This document shows positions 27,301 to 39,750 of a stretch of DNA of 64,000 nt, piece by piece. Both the position numbers and the translations under genes were made by a program. Within the stretch, counting starts at the first letter, position 1. The number at the start of each line of letters is the position of its first letter. Source of the stretch: Pyrocephalus nanus (Eukaryota > Chordata > Aves > Passeriformes > Tyrannidae). The notes under the pieces are model-generated. The model was not told the origin of the DNA. It saw nothing but the letters and a program-made list of their open reading frames with translations, and ran no database searches. The stretch is from positions 60,407,938-60,471,937 of the forward strand of contig CM076259.1 in the NCBI GenBank assembly GCA_038380795.1, written 5' to 3'.

Positions 27301-29822
27301 GTGTCTTGCAAGCCAGAGAGATAGGCTGTGGTGTCCAGAATCCACATCACAGCCCATCTTGCCTTGGCTACCACGGCAAACACCAAAGCAAGAAATGCTG
27401 TTGAGTGTTGTCCAAGTATGACCTCGTTTTACCTTCTCTTTGCATCACAGGTGGAAGAGTGATGCTGTGCAGTGCTTCAGCTGGAGGCATGGGCAGGGCA
27501 GAGGATGTTGGTAGAGCAGTGGAGGGGGGCAGAAGGTGAGACTTAGGGGGGCAGAAGATAATCTGCCAGAAATAATCCACCTACCTTGTGTGGTAGAAGG
27601 AGGTATATCTAGAGTTATTAACCTTGGTTATAAACCCTTAATTCACTCTTTTCTTGGGGCAAGACAGCAAAACTTTCCTTCATGCTGGTGGACATATCAC
27701 CCCAGGGGATTTCTCACCAGTATAGGTTTTCTACAGTGCTTGAAGTAAATTTAAAATATGTAGCACTGGAAATGAATACAACCAAATGAATACTTGCTGC
27801 CACATCACATTTTTGGTTCCCCTGAGGAGAGCAGTTTCAAAACTGAGTGTTGCCTGTTTTGGGGCACAGCCACAGGACAGACCTTATTGCTTTTCTTCCT
27901 GTGTTTGTAAATTTAACTAAATTAATTTGATTTATATAGCAAATAAACAGGTGATTCTATCCCCTGCTCTCACACAATTGTCAGATGGACTGCTCCTGCA
28001 GCCACCTCTCCACCAATAATAACAACATCATCTTTTAGTGGAAAAATAATCATTTGAAGGGGCAACACTCCTAATTGCATAATGTCTTAATTCTAGCTTG
28101 TTTTCCAGAGAATAACTAATGTTTTTCAAATGAGATCACTTATCATCTCTGGGGATACAGCCACCTCCTTCCTGGAATGCTTTTCATGCCGGAGGATGCA
28201 CATTGAAACCGAGAGCAATATTGTTAGTGCAAATCCCAGCTGACATTATGTGTTTCTGGCTGCGATACAGCCAGATCCCAAGAGGCGAGCAGAGCCTGAC
28301 CTTGGCACATCCAGCAAAGACCAAAGCTGAAAGCTTCCAGCCTGGGATATAGCTCTGCTGCTTTATGCTGAAGGGAAAACTCCCAGAGCCTGCTCTCCAA
28401 GATTTTTCCAGCAAAGCAAATGCTTTGAGTTAAACGTCTTGATGTGAAAACATCCCTCTGCTGGCAATAACAGCTGAGGGAGCATTCCCAGTGTGATTTG
28501 TGTGTAACAGCACTGGGGCTAAAACAGCATGCGTTGCTCATCATGGCACATCAGAGTCAGGCAGTAATTCAAAGCCTGACTTCCTTTCTTTGGGGGCTCA
28601 GTATTTCAATCGTTTTTAGACATTTTTTACCAAATATTTGAGCCTTCAGTAAAACTGAGCACCCAGATAGCTCATCATGAAACCCAAAAGCAAGGTATCA
28701 AGACCATTCTGACTATGTCTTGGCCTCTTACCAGAAAACAAACAACTCCTGCATATCTCTTGCCAGCAATTAGCTAGTGGATAGCTACTCACTCCTCCCC
28801 AAGCCCTTCCACCACTGCCACCTACCCACCGAGCTGTCACCCTCAATCAAGGAAAGCCACACTGAGCAGATGAGCCCTGACCTGCGGCCTTGAGGCCACC
28901 GCACTCTGGCTCAGGGAATCTCAGGAGGCTTCCTTCCCGAATGCACACTGGCTTACAATTTAAATGGCAATTTATAAAACCATAATGCAGCTAATGTTGA
29001 AAACAAGACTTGTTTGAAAGCAATCCCTGTCACACAGCATAACAATGGCATGCCTCAGGGTTTGCCTTGTATTTTTCTAATGTAAAGATATCAAATGATC
29101 AGCTGACTCTCCTGGTGTTATTTCACCTCTCTGTATGAAGCAAGCCCATCAGACACACTTTTCTTAATTACTCAGCAATCCCACTGGGATTCATTTTTCT
29201 CCAGGGTTAAAATATTACAGGCATTTAAAGTACAAACTAAATGATTGTATTAAAAGTTTGCCAGAAGGACTATCAACCTTTTATGGGTGTAAACATCCCT
29301 GTTTGAATGATTTGGAAAGGTGGTTGTGATATATTCACTTTTGTTATTTCTTTCGATGGCTTTATAAATGTGCTGTCTACTATCTACAAGCAGTGTACAT
29401 TTCGATTATATATGACATGTTTGTTTTTAACTAAAAGCAAATCAATAAAGAGACTCCACTTTTTATTTAATGTTACTATTGGATGTTTGTGCACAACCAA
29501 AAACCCCCACAAATACTAGTTGAATCATAAAAAATCCAAAGAGCTGCTTAACAGAGCATAAAAAAATAGATGCCCAGCTTTTGGGTTTTTTGGTATTGGA
29601 TTATAAACCCTGCCCCTGCATCTGAAATGCAAAGTAGCAGAGCTGGAGGATAAGACATGAAACAGCACCTTCACCCCTCTGCCTGCTGGCATGGTGGCTT
29701 TGATTTAAAGTTGAAGAGAAGTCATCCTGCCTCGGAGAACACCTACCACCCACCCTGGCCCATGGCGCATCAAAAGAAAAGAAGAGCCGTGACAGATTGC
29801 AGTCACAAAGTTCAAACTAGGA

Positions 29823-29885
29823 TTTTTTTCTTTCTTTCTTTTTTTCTTTCTTTTTTTCTTTCTTTTTTTTTTTTCCTCTTTTTTT
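29823..29885. repeat. Polypyrimidine (CTTT)n-like tract
   Basis: A 63-bp all-pyrimidine stretch built from imperfect CTTT and longer T runs with interspersed C. It is a simple repeat in intergenic DNA, and open frames across it are artefacts of low complexity. Confidence 0.92.
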
Positions 29886-32800
29886 AATCCCAGTTTCATT
29901 CAGCCCCTGATCCAGTGTGCCGCCCAGGCATCGTCACCTCATCTGCATTTCTGCTGTGCCTGCTGAGGGTGAGATGCTCAAGTGCACAAGTACAAATGGG
30001 ACAAAGTCATAAAGGAGGACCCAACATCTTGGGTGCTATATCCATTTCCCTCTAGCAAAGAATATAAGCACGTTTTGGCTCCTCCGAAACATCACTGGAA
30101 GGGGCTTGGCAACTCTGTGTGTCTCTTGGCCCTTTGGTCTCTGGCTGAGCCTGTATGAGGCTGGAACCATTCGGCAGGAGAGCAAAGGTGTCAGTTTGGG
30201 GACAGCATGAGCATGTCCCTACAGCAAGATTGGGCACAGAGGGTGTCTCGGTGCTCTAGGGTGAGGCAGGGGTGAAAAACACTCATGGCACCCTAATCTC
30301 AGCTGTAAGAGTGCTCATGCCACACGTGGGTGTCCTCAAGCCCCCCTGGGAAGCCCAGCCTTTTCTAGTCCTTGCACTTTTCATTCACACAGCCCCAGTT
30401 ATCTCCCACTGCCAGTCTTGGAGTGGTGATTCCTTGCTGTCTGTGACATGTCTAGAAGTGGACACATCCATGGATGAGGGACTTCTCCACCTCAAAGGCC
30501 AGGGCAAGGAGGGTGGTGGAGGAAGAATGCAGAACCCAGATTAAATCACACTTAGCAGCTATTGCTAATATTACTGATTTCCATCATGAGAAAGGTGAGC
30601 AAATAAAAGAATTTAAATGGCTTTTGCTTCATGTACATCTAATTTTTCCCCTGTTGGCAGATCCTTTCAAATAATTTCTCCCGGAGAAGAAAAAGCCCTC
30701 CTTGATAGTTTTCCAAGGCTTTGTAATTAATATGATCGTAGTCCTGATGGGCGTCGATTTGTGTTAAGAGTGTCAGTCTCATTTACAGGTAATCTGGGAC
30801 AGATCCACTCCACTTGACTTTGCTGGGCTGTAGCACAGAGTCAGATCATTTCATGAGATGCACTTTATTACCAGCAGAGGTACCCTCAGGGCACTGCATC
30901 AATTTACAAGTACTTAGTCGATGCTTCCTCTTAACCCTCTGACCACCAGGATATTTGCATTTTGTAAGTTAAATAAACTGCATTCAGTGGCTGACAGGGG
31001 CAAATAGCAATTTCTTTAGCTAGTGGCTCCTAACTAACAGGATATGAGTAAAGCAGACACACGTATCCTAGGAATACTGCCATTGAACTATGATATTTCA
31101 ACTGAGAGTCCTTGGGATCTTTATGTGACAGTGCAGGGGACAGGGCAGGAGATGGATCAGCAGTGAGTATGAGAGTGCCCCTCTGCAGATGGACACAGGA
31201 GCAGAGCGACCCATCATTGCCTGCACAAGAAGTCTGGACAGTGTCTGGAAGTTTCCCAGACTTCAGAGCACTACTCCCCTTTCCAGCTCCAGCCTTCTGC
31301 TTCCTAGATTCAGAAGTAAATGGGAAATCTGTTAGTCTGTTTCCTCCTGACATCAGAGCACCATAAAATCCCTCAGGTTACCAGCATATTTAAATGATGC
31401 TGTGAGCCTTCTGCAGGGGCTGAGCCACATAGTGCTGACCCTTTGACCACACACTCACCCTTTGACCATGTACTGACCCTGCAGCCACAGCACCATCCCT
31501 GTCAATGGAAGAGGGAGAGGCACAGTTGGGGAAAAGGAGGCAAAATAAACAGAAATGAAACAGTGCAAGAAAGGAGCTAAGGCTCAGGTGTGACTAGATC
31601 CACTAGACTGAGAAGAAAACTGTCCCTGATGTTTTCCAGAGAAAAACAGCTTTTCCACTCAATGAACATTCTCAAGAGCATGATTGTTTCAATTATTTTC
31701 CATGATCTGAAAAGTTGTCATTGCCAAGAAACTCCCAAATGTTTCCGTTTTGTAAACTATGGGTTTCTCATGGAGAAACTTGAAAAAACATCAGCACAGA
31801 CAACAGAAGTCCCTAATTCCTTGGGGAAAAAAGACCTCCTGGCTACAACCTACAATCAACCCTGCAGATAGGACCCAGGAGCAATTCCCATCCTATTTGC
31901 TCAATTCATTGTCAAGGAAAACTTTTTCCCTTGATTAGGGCTGCAGAGCAGGCTTCTTCCTGCACCCTCACGAGAGGGAGTAGAGGTTACACCCTGTAGC
32001 ACAAGGAAGGTGTCCCATGTCAAGGTCAGTCTTCTTCTTCTAGGCTCTTTACAGAAAAAATTGTGAGAGAAGAGAAATGGACCCCCATTGTAGCTGTCCG
32101 TGGGCCAGTCTTCTGCTTGAATCATATTTTCATTGGAAGTTGGGGCAGTAAAACTGGGATCTGTAGTAAATGCTAACATGTTAAGAGGGTTTAGTTGGAC
32201 AGCTTACATGCAATGGAGAACCAAACGTGGTTAACACAAAGTATTTTAAAGTCGATGGTAAATGACAACTATGTTCCTTTGTACCTTATTATTAAATCGT
32301 GTTGGATTAATCCAGCATTAAGTGGTATTTCTGTCTCTCCTCTGCCAAGCAGATGGATCATTCCTGTGAAACACTGTTTCACGTGTGCCTCAACCAGCAG
32401 TGTGGTATCAGCTTCTGTTTGCAGAGGTAAGAAATGGATTCCTCTTCCCTACTGCTCTCATAGAGTATTTTTCTAGATATTACAGGGGGAAAGAGAAGCC
32501 TACATATCTGGGACATTGACTGTTCAGATTCAGCTTGGCTGGGTTTGTTCTTCCTAATCAAAATCTGCCTATCTCAGAGAAATTTTCTTCTTGTGAAAAC
32601 TGCAGTGTGCTATCACCAGACAAAATTCTGATATTCCACCTTGGAGAAGAAAGTAATTAAGAGATGACTGTTCAGGACACATTTTCCTCAGGTGCTCTGG
32701 CTTGTCTTGGAGTGATGGGCCTCAGCTGCACACAGAAGCAAACAGGTACTTTAGAAAAGTTCACTTTTATTACAGTCATAGGGAGGAGTAAAAGGAACAG

Positions 32801-35800
32801 CCCTGAGAGGTGTGTTTCTCCTGTGGAACTGGCCCTAGGACTGTAAACAAAAAGTCATGGGTTCTCTGCAAGATTTTCCACTGATCTCTCAGTCACTTGG
32901 ACAACTTTCAATTATTCCCTTCTGGACCTCAAAGCTGAACTAATAATAATAATAATACAAAAAGAAACCTAAAATAGTAGCACTTCCTGGAAATTCTCCT
33001 GAGCTTTCTGGTACAATCCTGGTAGCAGGTAACAGGAAGCAGAGTATGACTGCATAAAGCATTTGGCATTGATTGAATATATAGATTGGTGGTGTCTCAA
33101 CCCCTGTTTTAATCTTTCCATTACCTATGGTATTTTTTACAAAGAAAGTCTTATTATTTAGAAAACAATTTCTAGCAGCCTTCAAATAGAGGAGAAGCTG
33201 CAGCATCTTAATGGAAGGTAAATTACTGGTGCTTTCACAGCCAGAGCCTCTCCCTGGTCTGATGGAAAAGTTAACCATTTATCACCTTCTCTGTCTGAAC
33301 ACCACTTTCCATGACTGAGAATTCGACAGAGTTTGTCACAGAGTAGTTGATAGTGGGAAAAGCTTCTCCACCTTTGCTTCGAGGGATAGTTCCATGCCGA
33401 GGGGGGCTAAATTTTTAGCAGTGGGGAAATCCCATATGGGGAGAGAATGTGGCAGGGGAACAACTTGCAGGGAGCCAATGGCCCTGGTCCCAGTGACAGC
33501 CACCCCTAGGCTGCCGGAGCTTTTCAACATAAGGGTTATTCAGGTGATCTGTCCCCATCTTCCTCCCCCAAAGCAAATGAGCAATCACAGTGGAGCACCA
33601 AAATCGGATTCCAGCCGAGGTGTCTAGGTGGGGATGGCAATTCCTTTAATCCACTAAGCTACTTTAGTTCCTGGTCTTTATCTGAAACTCACAGACAGAA
33701 AATGTCACTGGGAACTTGATGGACTTAACTACTTAATGCAATCAGAATTCCTGGGTGCAAAGTGGTGTTTCTTGGATACCTCGCTTAAAAGGGAAACAGC
33801 CAAAAAAAATCCCTGAAAAACCTCTATTGCAACCTTGGATGAACCATTTTGGAACCAAATTGTCATCAGACAACCTGTGCCAGTCAAAAAGAATCTCAGA
33901 AGATTATGGATGCAGGATTGGTGTGGGATGTTTGGTCTGAAAATGGCTGCAAGCCTGAAAGTCTGTTCTTTAAAAGCCAAGCAAATTCAACACAAACACT
34001 AAAAAGCGTGGAGCCGGTTAAATCTGTCAGACTGCCAGCAGACACTGTGTGACATGTTGATTTTCCTGTCTCTCCCTGTTATTTTGTAAACCACAGAGGC
34101 TTCCCACACCTCCACACTGAATCCAGCTGTCAGAGATCCATAATTTAGGGTGGGCACCAGCACTGCAGCATTTGGAGGACTGCAAGCAGCATGATGCATA
34201 ATGAAAGTCGCTCTTGGCATCAGACTCTTAAAGCCCCCCCATCTATTTTTGTGCCTAGATTTTGACAAGGGGGAACTCTTTTGACAAGAGGGAATGCTAA
34301 AACCCACCTCTAGCTCTGCCTGTGAGTGGGCAGCACGTGTGAGGCTCAGAAAATCCCTCCCTCCATCCTGCACCCTTGTACTGTCTCAGCGCCAAATTTG
34401 CACACAAAAGTCACAGAGGGACTAGGGAGGATTTGAAAAAGGATGAGGAGCTGTCACTGATCATGGGAGGCAGCTCTCAGGTGAAATTGCTGCAGAAGCA
34501 GGACCACCACCCCAGGGCTGAGCCTTGGGATGCCTCATTCCCACCCCAGGTCCCTTCTCCAAGGCTTCTCAAAACCTTGACCAAATCCCCAAAGCCCTCC
34601 TTTCCCACCCCCAGCACACCAGTTAGCTTGACACAAAACTTAAAATGCTTCATTACCCTTCACAAGGTTATTGAAGGCAATGAAGGGGGGGACTCTGGGA
34701 GAGGAAGGCTACTTCCAGTGCCTCTAAAACAGCTGAACAACATGCCCTCTTACAGGCCTTTGAGAATCAAAGGCAGAGGCACCAGGAAGATTTGTTGTTA
34801 TATTTGCCTTTATAATCCACTCAGGCATTTTCTTCCATAAAGGGTCCATTCTATGTTTTGCTCTGACATCCTGACACATGCCAGGGCAACCCTTTGCCTG
34901 CCTCACTCCCTGGATCAGGAGATGACAGCTCTTGGGTAGCTTCACCCTTTCCTGTGCTTTACTGGGGAACAGCATTCTGCCCCTATGTCCATCGAGTTCA
35001 TCTCCAAACAGTGATTGTTACCCAGTGTTTCCCTTTATCCATCCCTCCTTACTTCTTTTGCCATTACACATTCAATCCTGGGGGTTTTCTCTTACTATAT
35101 TTTCCCCTGCGAACTGAAAATTTCTGGAATTTCTGGCTCTTCTCTCACCTTTGGGTTAGGTCTTTGTTCTTCCCTGGGCTACAGTTGCCAGCCTGGGATT
35201 TAGCAGGCTGGCAGAGGAGGCAGGACAGTGGTAATGTGGGGAAGAGACCATAGTCGCTCGCAGAACAATTTTCTATTTGTGGAGCCCTGAGTCCTGCTTC
35301 AGGCCTGAGGACAGCACAGCTCTCCCTGTGTTTTTCTCATTGTCATGGTTTTGCTCACCGGCCAGCCCCTGGGGCTGAGGATGGTTTTGTCCAGGTGGAT
35401 TTCCAGACAAAAAGCCAATCAAAACTCTCAGTAACGCCTTTGCTAATTACATATTTAAGAAAACGGAAGAGAAGGTTAGTTGCGCAGTTGAAATTAAGTT
35501 GCCGTGTAGAAGCAGTGACAGGCCCAGGTGGGGGCCAGGCCCCCTCCTCCCCCAGCTTGGGCCAGGGGCAGGTGTGGCACTGAAGCCTCCCTTCTCTTAT
35601 GCAGGAGAGTGAAGAAAAAAAACTTAGAGGACTGACTGCTTGGATGAAAAACCACTGCAGAAGAATTCCAGCAGAAAGATAAGGGGACCTCCAAGGTCAA
35701 AGCTGGCAGCTGGAGGAAAGAGAAGAAAAGTCTGAAGGGGGGGCTGCTTCTCCCCCCCTTTCGTTCTCTCCCTTCAGCAGGGAAAAGACTGCAAAATAAA

Positions 35801-35932
35801 ACCCTGATACCTGTGAAAGTTTGTTGGGGTGAGAAGACCCCCATGTTGCTCGTGGAAGAGCCTACACTGGAATAAGCTGATGCACAAGGAAGCCGATACT
35901 TCATGAGAGACCTGAGGTGAAACAGTCCTATT

Positions 35933-36205
35933 GAAGATTTGTGACCCTAGAAGGGACGAGGCTTACGCCGGAGCAGATGGCTCGGGTAAGCTTGGGATCC
36001 GAGTGAGGGATCCATGCTGCTGCTGAAGATTTTGTGACCCTGAGGGAAACCTACGCTGGAGCGAGACAGCTCAGGTGGGATGTTGGGATCCGTGTGTGGG
36101 ATCCATTCTGTTGCTGAAGATTTGTGACTCTGAGAGAGATGAGACTTGTGCTGGAGCAAGGATGGCCCGGGTAAGATGTTGGGATCCAAGTAAAGGATTC
36201 ATGCT
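35933..36205 (+). repeat. Three tandem ~91-bp repeats inside the solo LTR
   Basis: Three diverged copies start at 35933, 36025 and 36116 (92, 91 and 90 bp). Each opens with GAAGATTTGTGAC or GAAGATTTTGTGAC, passes through a GGAGC motif and a GGTAAG/GGTGGG motif, then GGGATCC, and closes with an 'ATTCATGCT' or 'ATCCATGCT'-like block. They lie in the U3 part upstream of the TATA box, where LTR enhancer repeats usually sit. Copy divergence suggests the array predates this insertion. Confidence 0.85.
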
Positions 36206-36544
36206 AGACCCATGTTGGAGAGGTCTATTCAAGGACTGTTCTCCCATGGGGAGGGACCTCCACAGGAAAACAGGGGTGGACTCATAAGCCATTATCCCCT
36301 GTGATCCTGTGGTGAAGACCCATGGTAGACAAGTGTCCCCTTGCAAGCCCATGGAAGAGAAGACCTTCAGGGCCTGGGTAACCCCCAGCTTCCAGTCTTA
36401 GCCCAGGAGGGGGTTAGGCCCAGCCTTGGAGCTGACAAAGAGAGATGAAAGAGTTCCAGCTGCGATGAGAGTGCTGCAGAGTTATTGAAGAGACCTGGAG
36501 CTCCGAGAATGGAGAAAAAAACCTGCTTTTCCTCCTTGGACTGA

Positions 36545-36550
36545 TATAAA
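36545..36550 (+). promoter_or_regulatory. LTR TATA box
   Basis: TATAAA followed by a G-rich run inside the solo LTR, 93 bp before the AATAAA signal. Spacing and order match an LTR promoter driving plus-strand transcription. Activity is unknown. Confidence 0.6.
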
Positions 36551-36637
36551 GGGGGGAGAAGTATTTCTGTAAATACATAGTACTTTTACTTAAGTAGAAT
36601 TGTTGTAGATATAATTCTTTAGTTTTAGCTTGTTAGT

Positions 36638-36643
36638 AATAAA
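36638..36643 (+). terminator. LTR polyadenylation signal
   Basis: Canonical AATAAA in the solo LTR, 115 bp before its 3' end and downstream of the TATA box, so it fits the R region end. It could terminate plus-strand transcripts. No gene in the window is oriented to use it. Confidence 0.6.
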
Positions 36644-37458
36644 CGTTAATATTATTTTTCCCAAATCAGGCCTCTTTTGTCTGCATAAACTTTCTCTCAG
36701 CTAATAGTAATTGTGTGGGGGGTGTAAGAGCAAACTGACCCAGAACAAAACCACAACACTCATCAGTCTCAAAGGTGGCCTCCAACTGTTTTGTAACCTC
36801 ATGGCTGTTACAACTGACCCCCCAAAACTGAGATGTATCGTGATTTAGAGGGAGCTTATTCCACAACTCATCCCTGAGGATGCAGGGCACTGCTGACTTA
36901 TGGTTAATGACAACAGCCACGTGGATGAGAACCAGGAATAAATTGAAAGCCGCCTTGAAAACCAAGGAAACAGATGTTCGGAAAGCTCACACTCCTCATC
37001 GTTAACTTCAGAATGTAAATGCCTGATAATTCCTCATTTTATTGCCCAGCGTCGTGCTCAGTGTCAGAGAGAACAATCCTGCAGGGATAATCCATATCTC
37101 AGCTCTGAAGGTCACAGCAGTGGTGTGAACATACCTAAACAGGAGAGGGGAAAGGGGGTGGGGCCAGTGAATGGGCTGTGGTTGGGAACAAAAGGGTCTC
37201 CTGAGCAACTGTGATAAAATGAAATATCAGGGTCTGACAGCAGAAAGGGGAAGGGGGAGGCCTGTCCTGGACAAACAGGACTACCGGAGTTGAAGATTAT
37301 CCACCACTTTTGGTGTTCAGATTTTTATCACTAAAAAGCCACAACATTTTTTTTGCTTGGAAAGAATATTATGAAAGAAATCCCTGAATTCAACATGATT
37401 TTTCTGGGAGCTGAGTCTGTCCTGGAAAGCAAATGATTTTTCTCTATGTAGTGGGGAG

Positions 37459-37795
37459 ATAGAATCACAGAATCATAGAATCAACCAGGTTGGAAAAAAA
37501 CCTCTGAGGTCATCAAGTCCAACCCTTGATCCAACACTGCCATGGTTACTAGACTATGTGCTCCATCCAGTCTCATCTTAAAAACCTCCAGGGATGGTGA
37601 ATCCACTACTGCCCTGGGAAGCCATTCCAATGTCTGATTACTCTCTCCACAAAAAATTTCTTCCTAATATCCAACCTAAACCTCCTTTGGAAGAGCTTAA
37701 GATCACGCCCTCTTGTCCTGCTGGTTGCCTGGGAGAAGAGATCGACGCCCACCTGGCTACAACCTCCTTTCAGGTAGTTGTAGAGAGTGATGAGA
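37459..37795 (-). mobile_element. CR1 LINE 3' fragment, minus orientation
   Basis: The plus strand opens with CR1 3' repeats (AGAATCACAGAATCATAG) and continues with a reverse-oriented 3' end. Typical blocks are 'CATCAAGTCCAACCC', 'AACCTCCAGGGATGGTGAAT', 'TTTCTTCCTAATATCCAACC' and 'TTGCCTGGGAGAAGAGATCG'. About 340 bp of a 5'-truncated copy is present. It differs in subfamily type from the copy at 13828 (the 'ACCAGGTTGGAAAAAAACC' variant rather than 'GTTGGAAGG'). Confidence 0.92.
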
Positions 37796-39690
37796 TTTTT
37801 AACTACCTGATAAACAGAGATTTAACATATCCATTCTGTCCTTTTCTTGCTCTTGCGTTTCTTTTTTCAGTCATTTATTTGTACTCTTTACCCCTGCTTT
37901 TCCTTTTCAGCTTTCCTTCACATTCTTCCCAAGCACAGTCGTTGTTCAGACCCAGCTGACAGTGATCAGGACAACAGATATGGTGGTGAGGTGGGAGGGG
38001 ATGAGGTTTTGCACTCTGACATTGTCACTTAGACCTCCACACTGAAGCTCACACTCCCTTGGGATCTAACTCTTTCTGTACAGAGAGGATCCCGCAAGAA
38101 TAGCACTCATAAGGCGATTTTACTGAGGACAATACATGGACAGATGTGTGGTGTTGTGTCTGACAGATTCCTGCACTTACTGCAGCAGCTCAACTGGCCT
38201 CCGCTGCAGCAGGAGGGACCCGGCATCGCTCATGGAAGAAGGTACAATGGAAAGCAAGAGCCTAGAAAACACAGGACATGGAATGGGTCCCATAACACGG
38301 AGGAGTGGCTCACTGGACCTTGATGCACAGCAGGGAGCACTGATGATAATATTGAAGCTGAATTTACAATGCAAAGGCTTAACTAGTGAGCTGTATTTCC
38401 ATGTAAATGAGTTTCTATGAATGCATGTATGGAAAAACAGCAGCGTGGATGAGTGGAGCGGAGCTGAGGCAGGCAGGCGCATCCAGCATGAGCAATTTGC
38501 AATGCTGGTTGGGAGACCAGTGGAACCTCCTCTGATGTTCTCTTAATATCTTGAGTTTTGCTTAATAAGCAGAGAAAACATGCATACTTATTCTAACCTT
38601 TAAAAGTGCATACCAAGTGTAGGTCAAATATATATTTGAAGACAGCATGACCATGGTGTTCCTTGGGGATCTGAGTAATAGAAAGGCACCTCTAAGTTTT
38701 CCACTTAACAGACCCCTGTATATCATCGTGGACACTTGTCCACACTTGAAATGTGGCAGTTTAATAACCATGAAGCAACTGGAAATAATAAATGAGAAAA
38801 TGTCTGCTGAGAGCGATATTAATTATTTGTAACAAAACCATCTAGCCAATATGCTGTTGTACACGTAAGATTAGCTTCGGCTACTACATTAAAAGGTCAG
38901 CATGAAATGACGGGTAGAAAAACAACATCTCTGGTTTGTGGACAGTCAGGAGTGAAATGTTCCAGCCCTCATCCCAATGTTTAAAAAAGCACAGAGGTAT
39001 GTTATGCTAATCACTCACATCCTATTTATGAATTTCAGGTCATACTCATCGAACAGAAATCACGACCACATGTACAGACTATTTTTGATTAGCAGCTAAA
39101 GCCCATTCCTGAACAGACCACAGGGACAGAGAGAATGCAGCTGTGCATACAACCAGGATAACATCTTGGCCAGGAACAAACCTCCATTATCCTTGAGAAA
39201 TAAAATATGCACAGTAATCAGGCAAGGGAGATGTCCAATGTACAGTTAATTTTGGTGAGGCATATTGATCATTTTGCAGTATTAATGAAGTGAGGCAATA
39301 TTTAGAGGTCTCCAAGGGTATGTTAATCATGAAGGTTTTGCTTTGGTGCTTCAATGTGATGCATTAGAGACAACATGGACACCATAGAGAAACCAGTCAA
39401 CAGACCACTAAGCGATGATCTGTGCTATGACCACATTCCCTAAGTGCAAGACTCTTATCAATATTCAAGTGTGCCTAGCAAAAGACCATGAAAGAAACCT
39501 GTGAGATATCAAAGGCTAGTCACAGAGGAGTCGGGCAAATGAGGATTTCACCTCGTCTAGACACACGCAGGCTTTGGTAGGGGGTTTGTGTGCAGTATAT
39601 TAAAAGAGAAACCAGGGAGAATTCAGACAAGATAAAACCCAAATCAAAAACACACAGGTATGCATGAATGCATTTTTGTCATATTGCTAC

Positions 39691-39750
39691 TTTCATTATA
39701 AATTTTTTGCCTAGCCTTTTTTCATAATAAATTTTTTGCCTAGTCTTTTC
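39691..39750. repeat. Tandem duplication of about 29 bp
   Basis: Two nearly identical copies of a unit containing ATAAATTTTTTGCCTAG, followed by CCTTTT or TCTTTT. It is a small local duplication without coding content. Confidence 0.8.

Larger units (their letters stand above)
19881..35340. other. Intergenic DNA upstream of SIAH3, no gene recognised
   Basis: About 15.5 kb between the SIAH3 promoter region and the solo LTR. I find no exon with homology I can name. It holds a homeodomain-type palindrome at 20963-20987, poly(A) at 21283-21309, a pyrimidine tract at 29823-29885, and a 20-bp partial tandem duplication at 26404-26441 (ACAGATTACAGCAAT repeated). AT-rich unique stretches near 19950-20080 and 28930-29260 could be regulatory. 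The longest frame (22322 down to 21846) starts with GTG and has no recognised family. Confidence 0.6.
35341..36758 (+). mobile_element. Solo LTR of an endogenous retrovirus, with 5-bp target-site duplication
   Basis: The element begins TGTCATGGTTTTG and ends CAAAACCACAACA, imperfect terminal inverted repeats matching at 11 of 13 positions with the canonical TG...CA ends. Exact 5-bp direct repeats CTCAT flank it (35336-35340 and 36759-36763), marking the insertion. Inside, in plus orientation, are a TATA box (TATAAA, 36545-36550) and a polyadenylation signal (AATAAA, 36638-36643) 93 bp downstream, which fits U3-R-U5 order. The 1418-bp length is large for an LTR, partly because of three 91-bp tandem repeats. 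No internal viral genes are present, so it is a solo LTR left by recombination. A 5-bp duplication fits ERVL-like or some class I elements; the exact family is not assigned. Confidence 0.9.
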
